This document shows, piece after piece, positions 1 to 7,097 of a stretch of 12,959 bases of DNA (the first letter of the stretch is position 1; each line of letters starts with the position of its first letter). The notes under the pieces were generated by a model, which searched no databases, was not told the DNA's origin, and saw only the letters and a program-made list of their open reading frames with translations. The position numbers were made by a program, and so were the translations under genes. Origin of the DNA: Bacteroidales bacterium (GTDB lineage: Bacteria; Bacteroidota; Bacteroidia; Bacteroidales; GCA-2748055); contig JAOZLK010000054.1 in the NCBI GenBank assembly GCA_029934875.1, forward strand, positions 266 to 13,224. Reading direction: 5' to 3'.

Positions 1-225
1 GTAATCAAAGTGAGAAAAATGCCGGTGATTTACTCATACAGGGTAAAGGAGCCCATCGAAAAACGGGTGGGTGCAAAGATTGTGCACAATCATGTGGAAG
101 ACATCACTCCCCAGGAGGAACTGGACAAACTGGTGATGCAGGATGATTTTTATGTTAAGCGTGACCGCGGTACCGGTCGTCCTACCAAAAAAGAACGGCG
201 CTTACTGGACGATCTTAATGAATAA
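1..225 (+). CDS. S4-domain RNA-binding protein, Hsp15-like (C-terminal part)
   Basis: Partial gene, cut by the left edge of the window. The frame is open from base 1 to the TAA at 223-225 and begins VIKVRKMPVIYSYRV, so the methionine at base 10 is internal and not the start. The visible part has the pattern seen at the end of Hsp15/S4-domain proteins: a VRK strand, then KRVGAKIV, a 'TPQEEL' helix, and the basic GTGRPTKKERR tail. In this family the missing N-terminal S4 domain binds structured rRNA; E. coli Hsp15 rescues stalled 50S subunits carrying nascent chains. Whether this member does the same is inference. It converges on the acyltransferase gene with only 19 nt between the two stop codons. 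Confidence 0.72.
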   Translation, partial: VIKVRKMPVIYSYRVKEPIEKRVGAKIVHNHVEDITPQEELDKLVMQDDFYVKRDRGTGRPTKKERRLLDDLNE

Positions 226-247
226 GCTTACTTAATGAACAAGCCTA
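214..247. repeat. 17-bp imperfect tandem duplication at a convergent gene junction
   Basis: Bases 214-230 (CTTAATGAATAAGCTTA) are followed directly by 231-247 (CTTAATGAACAAGCCTA), with 15 of 17 bases identical. The first copy contains the stop codon of the S4-domain gene and the second ends on the stop codon of the opposing acyltransferase. No strong terminator hairpin is seen here, apart from the short palindrome TAAGCTTA at 223-230. Confidence 0.8.
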
Positions 248-1639
248 TTGAGAGATAGCCTCCCTGGTCATTTCAATGATCTCTTCCCTCAGCTTTACCA
301 TCTCTTCAACAGCAGCATCACCACGCCTCAGGCGCCTGGCGAACCAGCTGCCACGAACTGTCTTTTTCCAGTAGAAGTACCAGCGCAGGGCAAACTTCCC
401 CAGTGGGAAGAGGGTGGCCAGAAATACAAGCGCGATCCACCAGGGTCCTGTGAATATCAACACCAGGAGGGTCATTATAAAATACCAGAGTGGAAAGAGC
501 ACCAGGACTCCAAGTCCGATTTTCACCGATGAATGAAACTGACGATCCTTGAGGTTTCGTACCATGGGAACAGGCAGCCAGTATGGCAAAATATTGGTCA
601 GGTAACCATAAAGAAATAGTGGGAAAGTCAGGATCAAACCCAGATGTCGAACCAGGCTCTTCATGGCTCCGATTCCCTTATCACGCACTACCCAGTCACG
701 AATATTAAGTTCCTTCAGGCTTGAGGTATACTTTTCAACCTTCTCTGCCAGGGGCTTCATCTTTGAAGGAGCCTTATCCTCTTCAGCCTCAAGGGCGATC
801 AGGGCATCAAGCCTTGCGATCATTTCCTTGTCGGCCCTGAAACGGTCATGCAAAAGTGATCCTTCCATACCAATCTCGGCACGCATGCTATCGTTGAATA
901 TCTCGCGCAAGGACATCACCACCTCGTAATACTCGTCTGTTTTGATGTCGATCATCAAGGGCTTCAGGTTCTCGATCAGGTCCTTTTTGGCAGCATTCAA
1001 TGCACGGGGTGCAGCCTCCTGGTACTGCTCCCAGTAGTCAGACATCTCCATGGGCTCCCCGAAATTCAGGAAGAGGGATGCATTCTGCTTCACATAATCG
1101 CTCATATCAATTCCTACAGGAATGATTTTTACAAAAGGTTCAGTTCCATGATCCTCCTGGGCCGTGAAAGCAATCCGGAAAATCCCCTTTCCAAAAGCCC
1201 TGAGCTTGCGCTGGTGACCATGATTTCCTTCGGGCATCACACACATATGGTGATGGTGCTTCAGAACGTCTACAGAGATGTCGAAAATATCCTCATTCTT
1301 TCCAAGCTCGGCAGCCCCGTCACGCTGGCGGAAGACTGGCAGAACCTTCAGACTGTTGATAAAGAAGGCCGCGAAACGCGATTTGAATATATCGGCACGG
1401 GCCAGGAAGACCACATCCTGGGGAGAGGCGTAAAGCACGATCAGCGCATCCATCAGGGCATTCTGATGATTGGGAGCAAAAATTACAGGCTGTCCTTTTG
1501 GAATGTTCTCCAATCCTTTAACCTGCACCTTTCCGTAGAAGTGAAAAAAGAAAATCCTCACATAAGGATAGATGTTGTAATAAATGAAATTCCGCTTGTG
1601 GATCGCCCGGTTGGCACCCCGCACTTTTCTTCTCGCCAT
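245..1639 (-). CDS. PlsC-type 1-acylglycerol-phosphate acyltransferase with C-terminal membrane domain
   Basis: Probably transfers an acyl chain from acyl-ACP/CoA to glycerol phosphate or lysophosphatidate at the inner membrane. Acyltransferase motifs, counted from the chosen start: NHQNALMD at 57-64 (catalytic His58 and Asp64), VFRQRDG around 102-108 (substrate phosphate binding), and MPEGNH at 135-140 (Glu137, Gly138). The roughly 464-residue length is longer than a plain PlsC (about 240). The extra part holds a charged region (about 205-320) and hydrophobic segments near 331-355, 372-396 and 398-414, resembling the larger Gpt2/Sct1-type acyltransferases. The frame extends upstream to an ATG at 1711, but a -7 element (TATCTTTG, 1690-1683) lies inside that extension, so the ATG at 1639 (MARRKVRG) is preferred. 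Catalytic class is secure; exact substrate is not. Confidence 0.85.
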   Translation of the reverse strand: MARRKVRGANRAIHKRNFIYYNIYPYVRIFFFHFYGKVQVKGLENIPKGQPVIFAPNHQNALMDALIVLYASPQDVVFLARADIFKSRFAAFFINSLKVLPVFRQRDGAAELGKNEDIFDISVDVLKHHHHMCVMPEGNHGHQRKLRAFGKGIFRIAFTAQEDHGTEPFVKIIPVGIDMSDYVKQNASLFLNFGEPMEMSDYWEQYQEAAPRALNAAKKDLIENLKPLMIDIKTDEYYEVVMSLREIFNDSMRAEIGMEGSLLHDRFRADKEMIARLDALIALEAEEDKAPSKMKPLAEKVEKYTSSLKELNIRDWVVRDKGIGAMKSLVRHLGLILTFPLFLYGYLTNILPYWLPVPMVRNLKDRQFHSSVKIGLGVLVLFPLWYFIMTLLVLIFTGPWWIALVFLATLFPLGKFALRWYFYWKKTVRGSWFARRLRRGDAAVEEMVKLREEIIEMTREAISQ

Positions 1640-1682
1640 CTGATTTAAGTCATTTATCCCTGAGGGGATTGTTCTGTCCCGG

Positions 1683-1690
1683 CAAAGATA
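1683..1690 (-). promoter_or_regulatory. Bacteroidota -7 element for the acyltransferase gene
   Basis: The minus strand reads TATCTTTG, an exact match to TAnnTTTG, 43 nt upstream of the ATG at 1639. A clear TTTG -33 box at the usual spacing of 19-21 nt is not present. The element decides the start choice, because the longer frame beginning at 1711 would start upstream of it. Confidence 0.6.
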
Positions 1691-1720
1691 GATTTTTTCT
1701 ACAAAACCCATTTATTCATC

Positions 1721-1728
1721 TATCTTTG
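1721..1728 (+). promoter_or_regulatory. Bacteroidota -7 element for the VOC-ClC unit
   Basis: TATCTTTG matches TAnnTTTG exactly and ends 8 nt before the ATG at 1737, so transcription would begin almost at the start codon (a leaderless or near-leaderless mRNA). The -33 region is not consensus. It mirrors the minus-strand element at 1683-1690 as part of a perfect inverted repeat. Confidence 0.6.
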
Positions 1729-1736
1729 CACCCCAT

Positions 1737-2849
1737 ATGAAAAATGTGAAAGAATTGGATAAAAAATACATATGTGGCATCCAGCAAATAGGTGTGGGTG
1801 TAAAGAATTTTCATGAAGCATGGAAGTGGTACATTCCCAATTTCGGGATGGATATAAGGATGTTTGAGGAGCGGGCCATGGCCGAGTACATGCTCCCTTA
1901 CACCAACAATAAACCGCTGGAAAGGCATGCCTGCCTGGCCATCAACTTGCAGGGAGGCGGCGGATTTGAGATCTGGCAGCACACCCAGCATACCCCCACA
2001 GCTCCTTCTTTTGACTTGCAGATTGGTGACCTGGGAATTTTTGCAGGCAAGATAAAGTCGCCCGATGTGAAGGCGGCATACGAACACCTGTCCAAAACTT
2101 CGACACTACTTACTGAGATCACCAAGGACCCTTCGGGAAGGGATAATTTCTATATAATGGACCCTTTTAACAACACATGGCAGATTGTGGAAGAGGGCTC
2201 CATGTTTATGAAAAAATACAAGAAGCCTACCGGCGGTTCTTATGGAGCCGTGATCGGGACCTCTAATCCTGAAAAGGCCATGAAACTCTACAGCGATATC
2301 CTTGGATACGATAAGGTAGTGTATGATAAGGAGGGCAGCTTCCCCGACCTGAAGGGAATCCCCGGTGGAGAAGGCAAATTCAGACGGGTATTACTCCAGC
2401 ATAGCGAGGCACGCAAAGGACCTTTTTCCAAACTTTTCGGCCCCACCGAAATCGAACTGGTGATGACCCTTGGGCGCATGCCTAAGAAGATCTACCAGGA
2501 TCGCCTCTGGGGCGACCTTGGCTTCATCCATCTCTGCTTCGACATCCTGGGAATGAAGACCCTGAAGGAAGAATGTGAAACAAAGGGCTTCCCCTTTACT
2601 GTGGATTCGGACATACATCCCTCGGGCAAACCCTTCGACATGGGCGTGGCTGCAGGACACTTCTCCTATATTGAGGACCCGGATGGAACACTTATCGAGT
2701 TCGTTGAGACCCACAAGATCCCGGTCTCCAAAAGAATGGGATGGTACATCGACCTCTGGAAACGGAAGGACGTGACCGCTTCCCTGCCTGAGCGCATCCT
2801 GAAAATGGTCAGGTTCATGAAAGTGAACCCTGCGAAACTGCAGGGATAG
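1737..2849 (+). CDS. Double VOC (glyoxalase/bleomycin-resistance/dioxygenase) superfamily protein
   Basis: 370 residues made of four beta-alpha-beta-beta-beta modules: modules 1-2 at about 14-152 and 3-4 at about 167-325. Metal-ligand positions differ between the halves. In the second half His265 (GFIHLCF) and Glu321 (DGTLIEFVE) are at expected places, with Glu238/Glu240 (TEIEL) as a possible third ligand. The first ligand position, usually His, falls in GAVIG and is lost. In the first half Gln17, Glu78 and Gln149 are candidates but the third-module ligand is absent (DLGIFAG). 4-Hydroxyphenylpyruvate dioxygenase has a related fold and similar length, but it needs His-His-Glu, and the first His is missing here, so HPPD activity is doubtful. 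The reaction is unknown. The downstream ClC gene begins 13 nt after the stop, so they are probably co-transcribed. Confidence 0.75.
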   Translation: MKNVKELDKKYICGIQQIGVGVKNFHEAWKWYIPNFGMDIRMFEERAMAEYMLPYTNNKPLERHACLAINLQGGGGFEIWQHTQHTPTAPSFDLQIGDLGIFAGKIKSPDVKAAYEHLSKTSTLLTEITKDPSGRDNFYIMDPFNNTWQIVEEGSMFMKKYKKPTGGSYGAVIGTSNPEKAMKLYSDILGYDKVVYDKEGSFPDLKGIPGGEGKFRRVLLQHSEARKGPFSKLFGPTEIELVMTLGRMPKKIYQDRLWGDLGFIHLCFDILGMKTLKEECETKGFPFTVDSDIHPSGKPFDMGVAAGHFSYIEDPDGTLIEFVETHKIPVSKRMGWYIDLWKRKDVTASLPERILKMVRFMKVNPAKLQG

Positions 2850-2862
2850 GAAAAGCCTCGAA

Positions 2863-4635
2863 ATGAATATCAGCACTTTCCAGGAAAAAATCCTTGAGTT
2901 TATACGGGGCATTAACCAGCGCAGGCTGATTTTGGGCCTCAGCCTGGTTATCGGACTCCTGTCGGGCCTGGCCGCCATCCTCTTGAAGAACCTCACACAC
3001 TTTGTGGAGCACAAATCCATTTCACTTTTACTGGGTGATTCGTCGGAACTCTCCTTCCTGCTTCCACTTGCCGGAGTCTTCATTACCATGGTATTTGTGA
3101 AGTACCTGGTGAAACAGGACATAGGTCATGGAGTAAGCAAAATTCTTTTCTCCATATCCAAGCGCAAAGGGCACATGAAAGTGCACAATACCTGGTCGAG
3201 CATGCTGGCCAGTTCGCTTACAGTTGGATTGGGCGGATCGGTCGGACTTGAGGCCCCCATCGTGCTCACCGGATCATCCATTGGCTCCAACATCGGCCGT
3301 TTGCTGAAACTCAATTATAAAACCGTGGTCCTACTGATTGGTTGTGGGGCCGCAGGGGCCATATCCGGAATTTTCAAGGCCCCCATTGCTGCCCTGATCT
3401 TTGCTTTCGAGGTCCTGATGCTTGATCTCACCACATGGTCCATCGTGCCCCTGCTGATTGCATCGGTCACAGCTGCCATTGTCTCCTCGTTCCTGCTGGG
3501 CGAGGAGGTGGTTTTTTCCTTCACCATCAGCGAGCCCTTCGCCATGGAGAGCCTTCCATTTTATCTCTTACTGGGCGTCTTTACCGGCCTGGTCTCCCTC
3601 TATTTCACACGAACGAGCATGTGGGTGGAAGGCAGCATGGGAAAGATAAAGAACGACCTTGCGAGAACCCTTGTGGGGGGATTTTTGCTCTGCCTGCTGA
3701 TCTTCCTGATGCCCCACCTTTTCGGGGAAGGCTACACTACCCTGACAACCCTCCTTAGCGGTCAGTCGGATGCCTTATTTAACAGGACTCTTTTTGAAGG
3801 AATTATAGAGAACAATTCCTATTTCATCGTGGTGTTTTTCCTGATGCTGATTATTTTCAAGGTGATCGCCATGGCACTCACCACCGGAAGCGGCGGTGTG
3901 GGAGGCATCTTTGCCCCTGCCCTCTTTGTGGGCGGTATGGCCGGGGCCACCCTTTCAAAGGCCGTCAACCTCTTTACCCCTGCAGGAATCTCGGAAAATA
4001 ACTTTGCACTTGTGGGTATGGCCGGGGTGATGGCCGGGGTGATGCATGCCCCGCTTACAGCCATCTTCCTTATTGCCGAGATCACGGGGGGCTACACGCT
4101 CTTCATTCCCCTGATTGTCACAGCTACCCTGTCCTATGTTACGATCCTGGCTTTCGAACGACAATCCATCTACACCATGCGACTGGCCAAGCGTGGCGAA
4201 CTGATGACCCACCACAAGGATAAGAATGTACTGGTGATGCTTTCGGTGGAAGATGTGCTGGAGAAGGACTTCAAAAAAGTCGGCGGGGATGGTCACCTGG
4301 GCGACCTGGTAAAGGCAATCTCCAAATCAAAACGCAACCTCTTCCCCGTAGTCAACGACGACAAGGAACTACTGGGAATCATCTCGCTGGACGATGTGCG
4401 CGATATCATTTTCCACACCGAACTCTACGAAAAAACCACCATCAACGAAATCATGCACCTGCCCCCGGCCATCATCCGAAATGATGAAAAAATGGAGCGG
4501 GTACTGGAGATGTTTGAAGAGACCGGTGCCTGGAATCTGCCGGTAACCAAGGACGGAAAATACCTGGGCTTCATCTCCCGCTCCAAGATCTTCTCCTCCT
4601 ACCGCAAGTTGCTCAGGGAGTTTTCGGACGATTAA
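2863..4635 (+). CDS. ClC-family chloride channel or Cl-/H+ antiporter with two CBS domains
   Basis: 590 residues: a ClC membrane domain (about 20-430) with some ten or more hydrophobic helices, then two CBS domains (about 464-520 and 528-580). ClC signatures are present: GHGVSK near 88-93 (the GSGIP-like ion-binding loop, Ser in place of the usual Pro), GGSVGLEAP at 124-132 with gating Glu130, GSGGVGGIFAP at 342-352, and Tyr437 in a QSIYTMR context matching the inner-gate tyrosine. At the position of the E. coli internal proton glutamate (E203) the sequence reads AFEV, so Val184 appears to occupy it, as in many eukaryotic ClC channels. That hints at altered proton coupling but does not prove a channel. 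The CBS pair probably senses adenine nucleotides. It follows the VOC gene by 13 nt; the stop codon lies in a TTAA shared with the opposite strand. Confidence 0.93.
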   Translation: MNISTFQEKILEFIRGINQRRLILGLSLVIGLLSGLAAILLKNLTHFVEHKSISLLLGDSSELSFLLPLAGVFITMVFVKYLVKQDIGHGVSKILFSISKRKGHMKVHNTWSSMLASSLTVGLGGSVGLEAPIVLTGSSIGSNIGRLLKLNYKTVVLLIGCGAAGAISGIFKAPIAALIFAFEVLMLDLTTWSIVPLLIASVTAAIVSSFLLGEEVVFSFTISEPFAMESLPFYLLLGVFTGLVSLYFTRTSMWVEGSMGKIKNDLARTLVGGFLLCLLIFLMPHLFGEGYTTLTTLLSGQSDALFNRTLFEGIIENNSYFIVVFFLMLIIFKVIAMALTTGSGGVGGIFAPALFVGGMAGATLSKAVNLFTPAGISENNFALVGMAGVMAGVMHAPLTAIFLIAEITGGYTLFIPLIVTATLSYVTILAFERQSIYTMRLAKRGELMTHHKDKNVLVMLSVEDVLEKDFKKVGGDGHLGDLVKAISKSKRNLFPVVNDDKELLGIISLDDVRDIIFHTELYEKTTINEIMHLPPAIIRNDEKMERVLEMFEETGAWNLPVTKDGKYLGFISRSKIFSSYRKLLREFSDD

Positions 4636-4706
4636 AACGTTTTCTTGAGCTTCTTCAAACTGAGATGATAGGCTTGCAGGTAGGTTTCAGAATCTACCAC
4701 GGGAGT
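4635..4706 (-). other. Coding-like -1 frame continuation beyond the 788-codon gene
   Basis: Immediately beyond the stop of the DUF7309-like gene, the -1 frame stays open for 24 codons from a TAA (4709-4707) to a TAA at 4634-4632. It encodes TPVVDSETYLQAYHLSLK and then KLKKTF. The composition is protein-like and the junction sits at a CCC run (4701-4703). With one more C the upstream frame would read straight into it. It is either a chance open stretch or the displaced true C-terminus. A GTG at 4700 could also start a 22-residue peptide. Confidence 0.35.
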
Positions 4707-7060
4707 TTATCCGGATCGTCCAGGTCAAAATTTTCGGGATTAAAATCTTTGAAGAGCTTATCAGAGATTTCATCGGGAAAGTCACCAATCCGGCGATCAA
4801 AGTATGCTTCGAGGTCCTTTTCATACGTATCCTCATTGAGCGCAAAGGTTGATTGATAGAGCTTTTTGCGTGCAGGATCGAAGGGGGAAATCTCGGGCCA
4901 GTCAAAAACAAAAGTATTCTCCCACAAATGATAATCAGACATATGCTCGTAGCTCAATTCAAGTGCCTGGATATTCAAAAGCATCTTCAGGTACCATTTT
5001 TCTCCAATCAGTCCACTCTCCTTCAAAAAGTAATACGCATATTTCAATCCAAAAACCCTGCCGAACATATCCAGTTCATTGCTTCCAAAATGATCGTCGA
5101 AGTGATCGAAAAAATGGGCACTAAGGTCATCGAATCCAATGTAGAAGAATGCTTCCGGAACCTTTTTTTTCCCAAACAGGCCTCCACCCATGAGCATGTT
5201 CCACCACAGATCGGCTAGCACAAAAGGATTCCCAAATTTCACCTTCATAAAAACAAGGAAATGAATATTCAACTTCAGCATAAGGTCCGCTCTCCTCCCC
5301 CCCTTCATCAATCCCAAAACCTCGTCCCTGTTTAAGGGAGTCTGCAGGGTTTTAACGATCATTCTGAATCTTTTATCCTCTGTATCAATTCCAAACGATT
5401 CCACCTTGTTTTGAAGCTCCTCCCAGCTGACTTTCTCTCCCTTCCTGTACCGAATCCAGGCATCCTCCAGGGCATTGAGGTAGAGCGCTATGCTAAAAGG
5501 GGCATGGGCTGGCGCCAATAAGGCTTCCGAATTCTTCATGGGTTCCCATATATCTCTGGCCAGGTCAATCGCAAGCTGAGTGTGGCCCCGAAAGAGCAGG
5601 AGAAAGAAAGCAACGGAAGTCACACCTCCCTCACCTGCCACCGGGTCCGTTCTGATATAGTGCAGGCGCTTTTTAACCCTTTTCAGATTTCCTTTTGAGA
5701 AGTAATAAGCAATCAGATCCCTTTCTGTAGTATCATAAGACGCTTCATATACTCCGGGAAAGTTCTCCGAAAACATGGTAATCAGATCCTCCTGATCCTC
5801 GGGCCTGTCGAGAAATATAAGCTCCTTACCCACATCGTTGATCATATCCAGGATCTCCTCATCCATATCGGGTCGATTGCCGATCAGATCTTCAATCATC
5901 GCAATTTTATCATCGGGGTCCTGATACATAAAATGCTCATAAATAGCATCGGGATCCTCGTCGTCCCAATGAGATTCTTCCCAGGGGGATTCGCCCCAAT
6001 CGGACTCATCCCAATCGGACTCATCCTTTGAGGGTGCGGCCTTAGCTCCCAGGTGTTCACTCAAACTCAGGATGAACTCATCCATCAAGGGCATCTGTTT
6101 TACTCCCAGCACACGACACCCGGCTCTCAGGAGAAAGGAATGGCTCAGTTTGTACAGAATATCGGACCGGATTTCGAACCTGGATGGCCGGTAGCCCAGT
6201 TTCAGAACCTCATCCAGCACCTTCTCGGGAACCTTCTCATACATTTGCTGAAGGTCAGGCAGGGGCGGGATCATTTCCATACCCAGCATCATGCCGCTAT
6301 TCTTATCAGCCAGCAGCAGTCCAAAGGGAAAGTAGCCTCTTTTTCCCTTTTCCTGAACAGGCGCCGGAAGCAGGGCCAGTTCCATTTGCACGACGGTGCG
6401 GCTCTCGGGTAACTTGAAAACAGCCTCTACTTTTGAGTCTTTGACTTTCGGATTATACTCAGGTATGTGATCAAGTTCAGTCAGGGGAACATAGGTATCG
6501 GCCCATTCTGCATGGTCCTTCATCTCCACTTGCTCCCTTACCAGTATTGAGTCGTAAGTCTCATGCTCCTCATACAGGAAATCGCAGCCCGTTTCGGTTC
6601 GTCGAATCACCTCCACTGCCTGTTTCAGTACAATCTGTACATCGGAAAGCGCCTCCCCCTGTGGGAGCACAGGGAGAAATCCCGGCTCGAATATTCCAAG
6701 CGAGGGCCAGTTTCCAGCACCCCTGAATGTGAGTCCCGAAGATTTGACAGAGGCCAGTTGTTCAGGGCTTAGATCCTCGCGATCGGTAAAAGAAAGCATA
6801 AAGTGCGGAACCGTCAGAATGGTCTCCGGAGGAAGCCCATTTCCCTGATCCTGAATATTGTTAAATCCTGCAAGTCCCTCCAGGCCCCTGTAAGCCGAAA
6901 TCGCGGTAAACTCTCCAAGCTTGCCCATCACAGAGATGAAATAGATCTGTCCGCTTTCCGGAATTCGCACTCCGAAAATATCCACCTCTTCCATGCGGTC
7001 CCATGGGGCCATCTCCCTGATCTCAGCGGCCTGTGTGTAAATTTCTTTATACTCGTTCAT
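4694..7060 (-). CDS. DUF7309/DUF6930-like protein with WDES repeat linker and helical C-terminal half
   Basis: 788 residues, cytoplasmic, with no signal peptide or membrane segment. Residues about 13-185 (WDRMEEVDIFGVRIPESGQ, then VMGKLGEFTAISAYRG) resemble the DUF7309 family. Residues about 215-335 (GYRPSRFEIRSDILYKL, later LMDEF) resemble DUF6930. These two domains commonly occur together in proteins of unknown function. A low-complexity linker at 346-369 carries four five-residue units ending in Trp. The remainder (about 370-740) is helix-rich and may be TPR-like; the last 20 residues are acidic. ATG start at 7060. The Fic gene ends 37 nt upstream on the same strand, so co-transcription is plausible. 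The stop at 4696-4694 may be premature because the adjacent -1 frame stays open for 24 codons. No function can be assigned. Confidence 0.7.
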   Translation of the reverse strand: MNEYKEIYTQAAEIREMAPWDRMEEVDIFGVRIPESGQIYFISVMGKLGEFTAISAYRGLEGLAGFNNIQDQGNGLPPETILTVPHFMLSFTDREDLSPEQLASVKSSGLTFRGAGNWPSLGIFEPGFLPVLPQGEALSDVQIVLKQAVEVIRRTETGCDFLYEEHETYDSILVREQVEMKDHAEWADTYVPLTELDHIPEYNPKVKDSKVEAVFKLPESRTVVQMELALLPAPVQEKGKRGYFPFGLLLADKNSGMMLGMEMIPPLPDLQQMYEKVPEKVLDEVLKLGYRPSRFEIRSDILYKLSHSFLLRAGCRVLGVKQMPLMDEFILSLSEHLGAKAAPSKDESDWDESDWGESPWEESHWDDEDPDAIYEHFMYQDPDDKIAMIEDLIGNRPDMDEEILDMINDVGKELIFLDRPEDQEDLITMFSENFPGVYEASYDTTERDLIAYYFSKGNLKRVKKRLHYIRTDPVAGEGGVTSVAFFLLLFRGHTQLAIDLARDIWEPMKNSEALLAPAHAPFSIALYLNALEDAWIRYRKGEKVSWEELQNKVESFGIDTEDKRFRMIVKTLQTPLNRDEVLGLMKGGRRADLMLKLNIHFLVFMKVKFGNPFVLADLWWNMLMGGGLFGKKKVPEAFFYIGFDDLSAHFFDHFDDHFGSNELDMFGRVFGLKYAYYFLKESGLIGEKWYLKMLLNIQALELSYEHMSDYHLWENTFVFDWPEISPFDPARKKLYQSTFALNEDTYEKDLEAYFDRRIGDFPDEISDKLFKDFNPENFDLDDPDKLPW
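5966..6025 (-). repeat. Four 15-bp in-frame coding repeats (DESDW-type)
   Basis: Four consecutive 15-bp units encode DESDW, DESDW, GESPW and EESHW within the 788-residue protein. The first two (6025-5996) are identical in nucleotide sequence; the other two have diverged but keep Ser and Trp. The preserved reading frame and the DNA identity of two units suggest recent copy-number change in a flexible acidic linker. Confidence 0.85.
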
Positions 7061-7097
7061 TGCAACTTCATTTTGTGGGATACTTTATTAAAAAACA

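Larger units (their letters stand above)
1682..1729. repeat. Perfect 12-bp inverted repeat spanning the divergent promoters
   Basis: GCAAAGATAGAT at 1682-1693 is the exact reverse complement of ATCTATCTTTGC at 1718-1729, with 24 bp between the arms. Each arm contains an outward-facing -7 element, so the two promoters share one symmetric core. Confidence 0.8.

Noticed and set aside
1148..1648. 166-codon plus-strand frame
   Set aside because: Antisense to the acyltransferase core containing the conserved catalytic motifs.
1640..1711. N-terminal extension of the acyltransferase (24 residues from an ATG at 1711)
   Set aside because: The -7 element TATCTTTG lies inside it, and the conserved-looking protein begins at MARRK.
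1737..2849. Annotation as 4-hydroxyphenylpyruvate dioxygenase
   Set aside because: The first His of the iron triad is missing and no tyrosine-degradation genes are nearby.
2391..3122. 243-codon minus-strand frame
   Set aside because: Antisense across the VOC and ClC genes, both of which have clear family motifs.
4634..4643. AAAACGTTTT palindrome after the ClC gene as a terminator
   Set aside because: The stem is short and AT-only apart from a central CG, with no loop, so it is not a convincing terminator.
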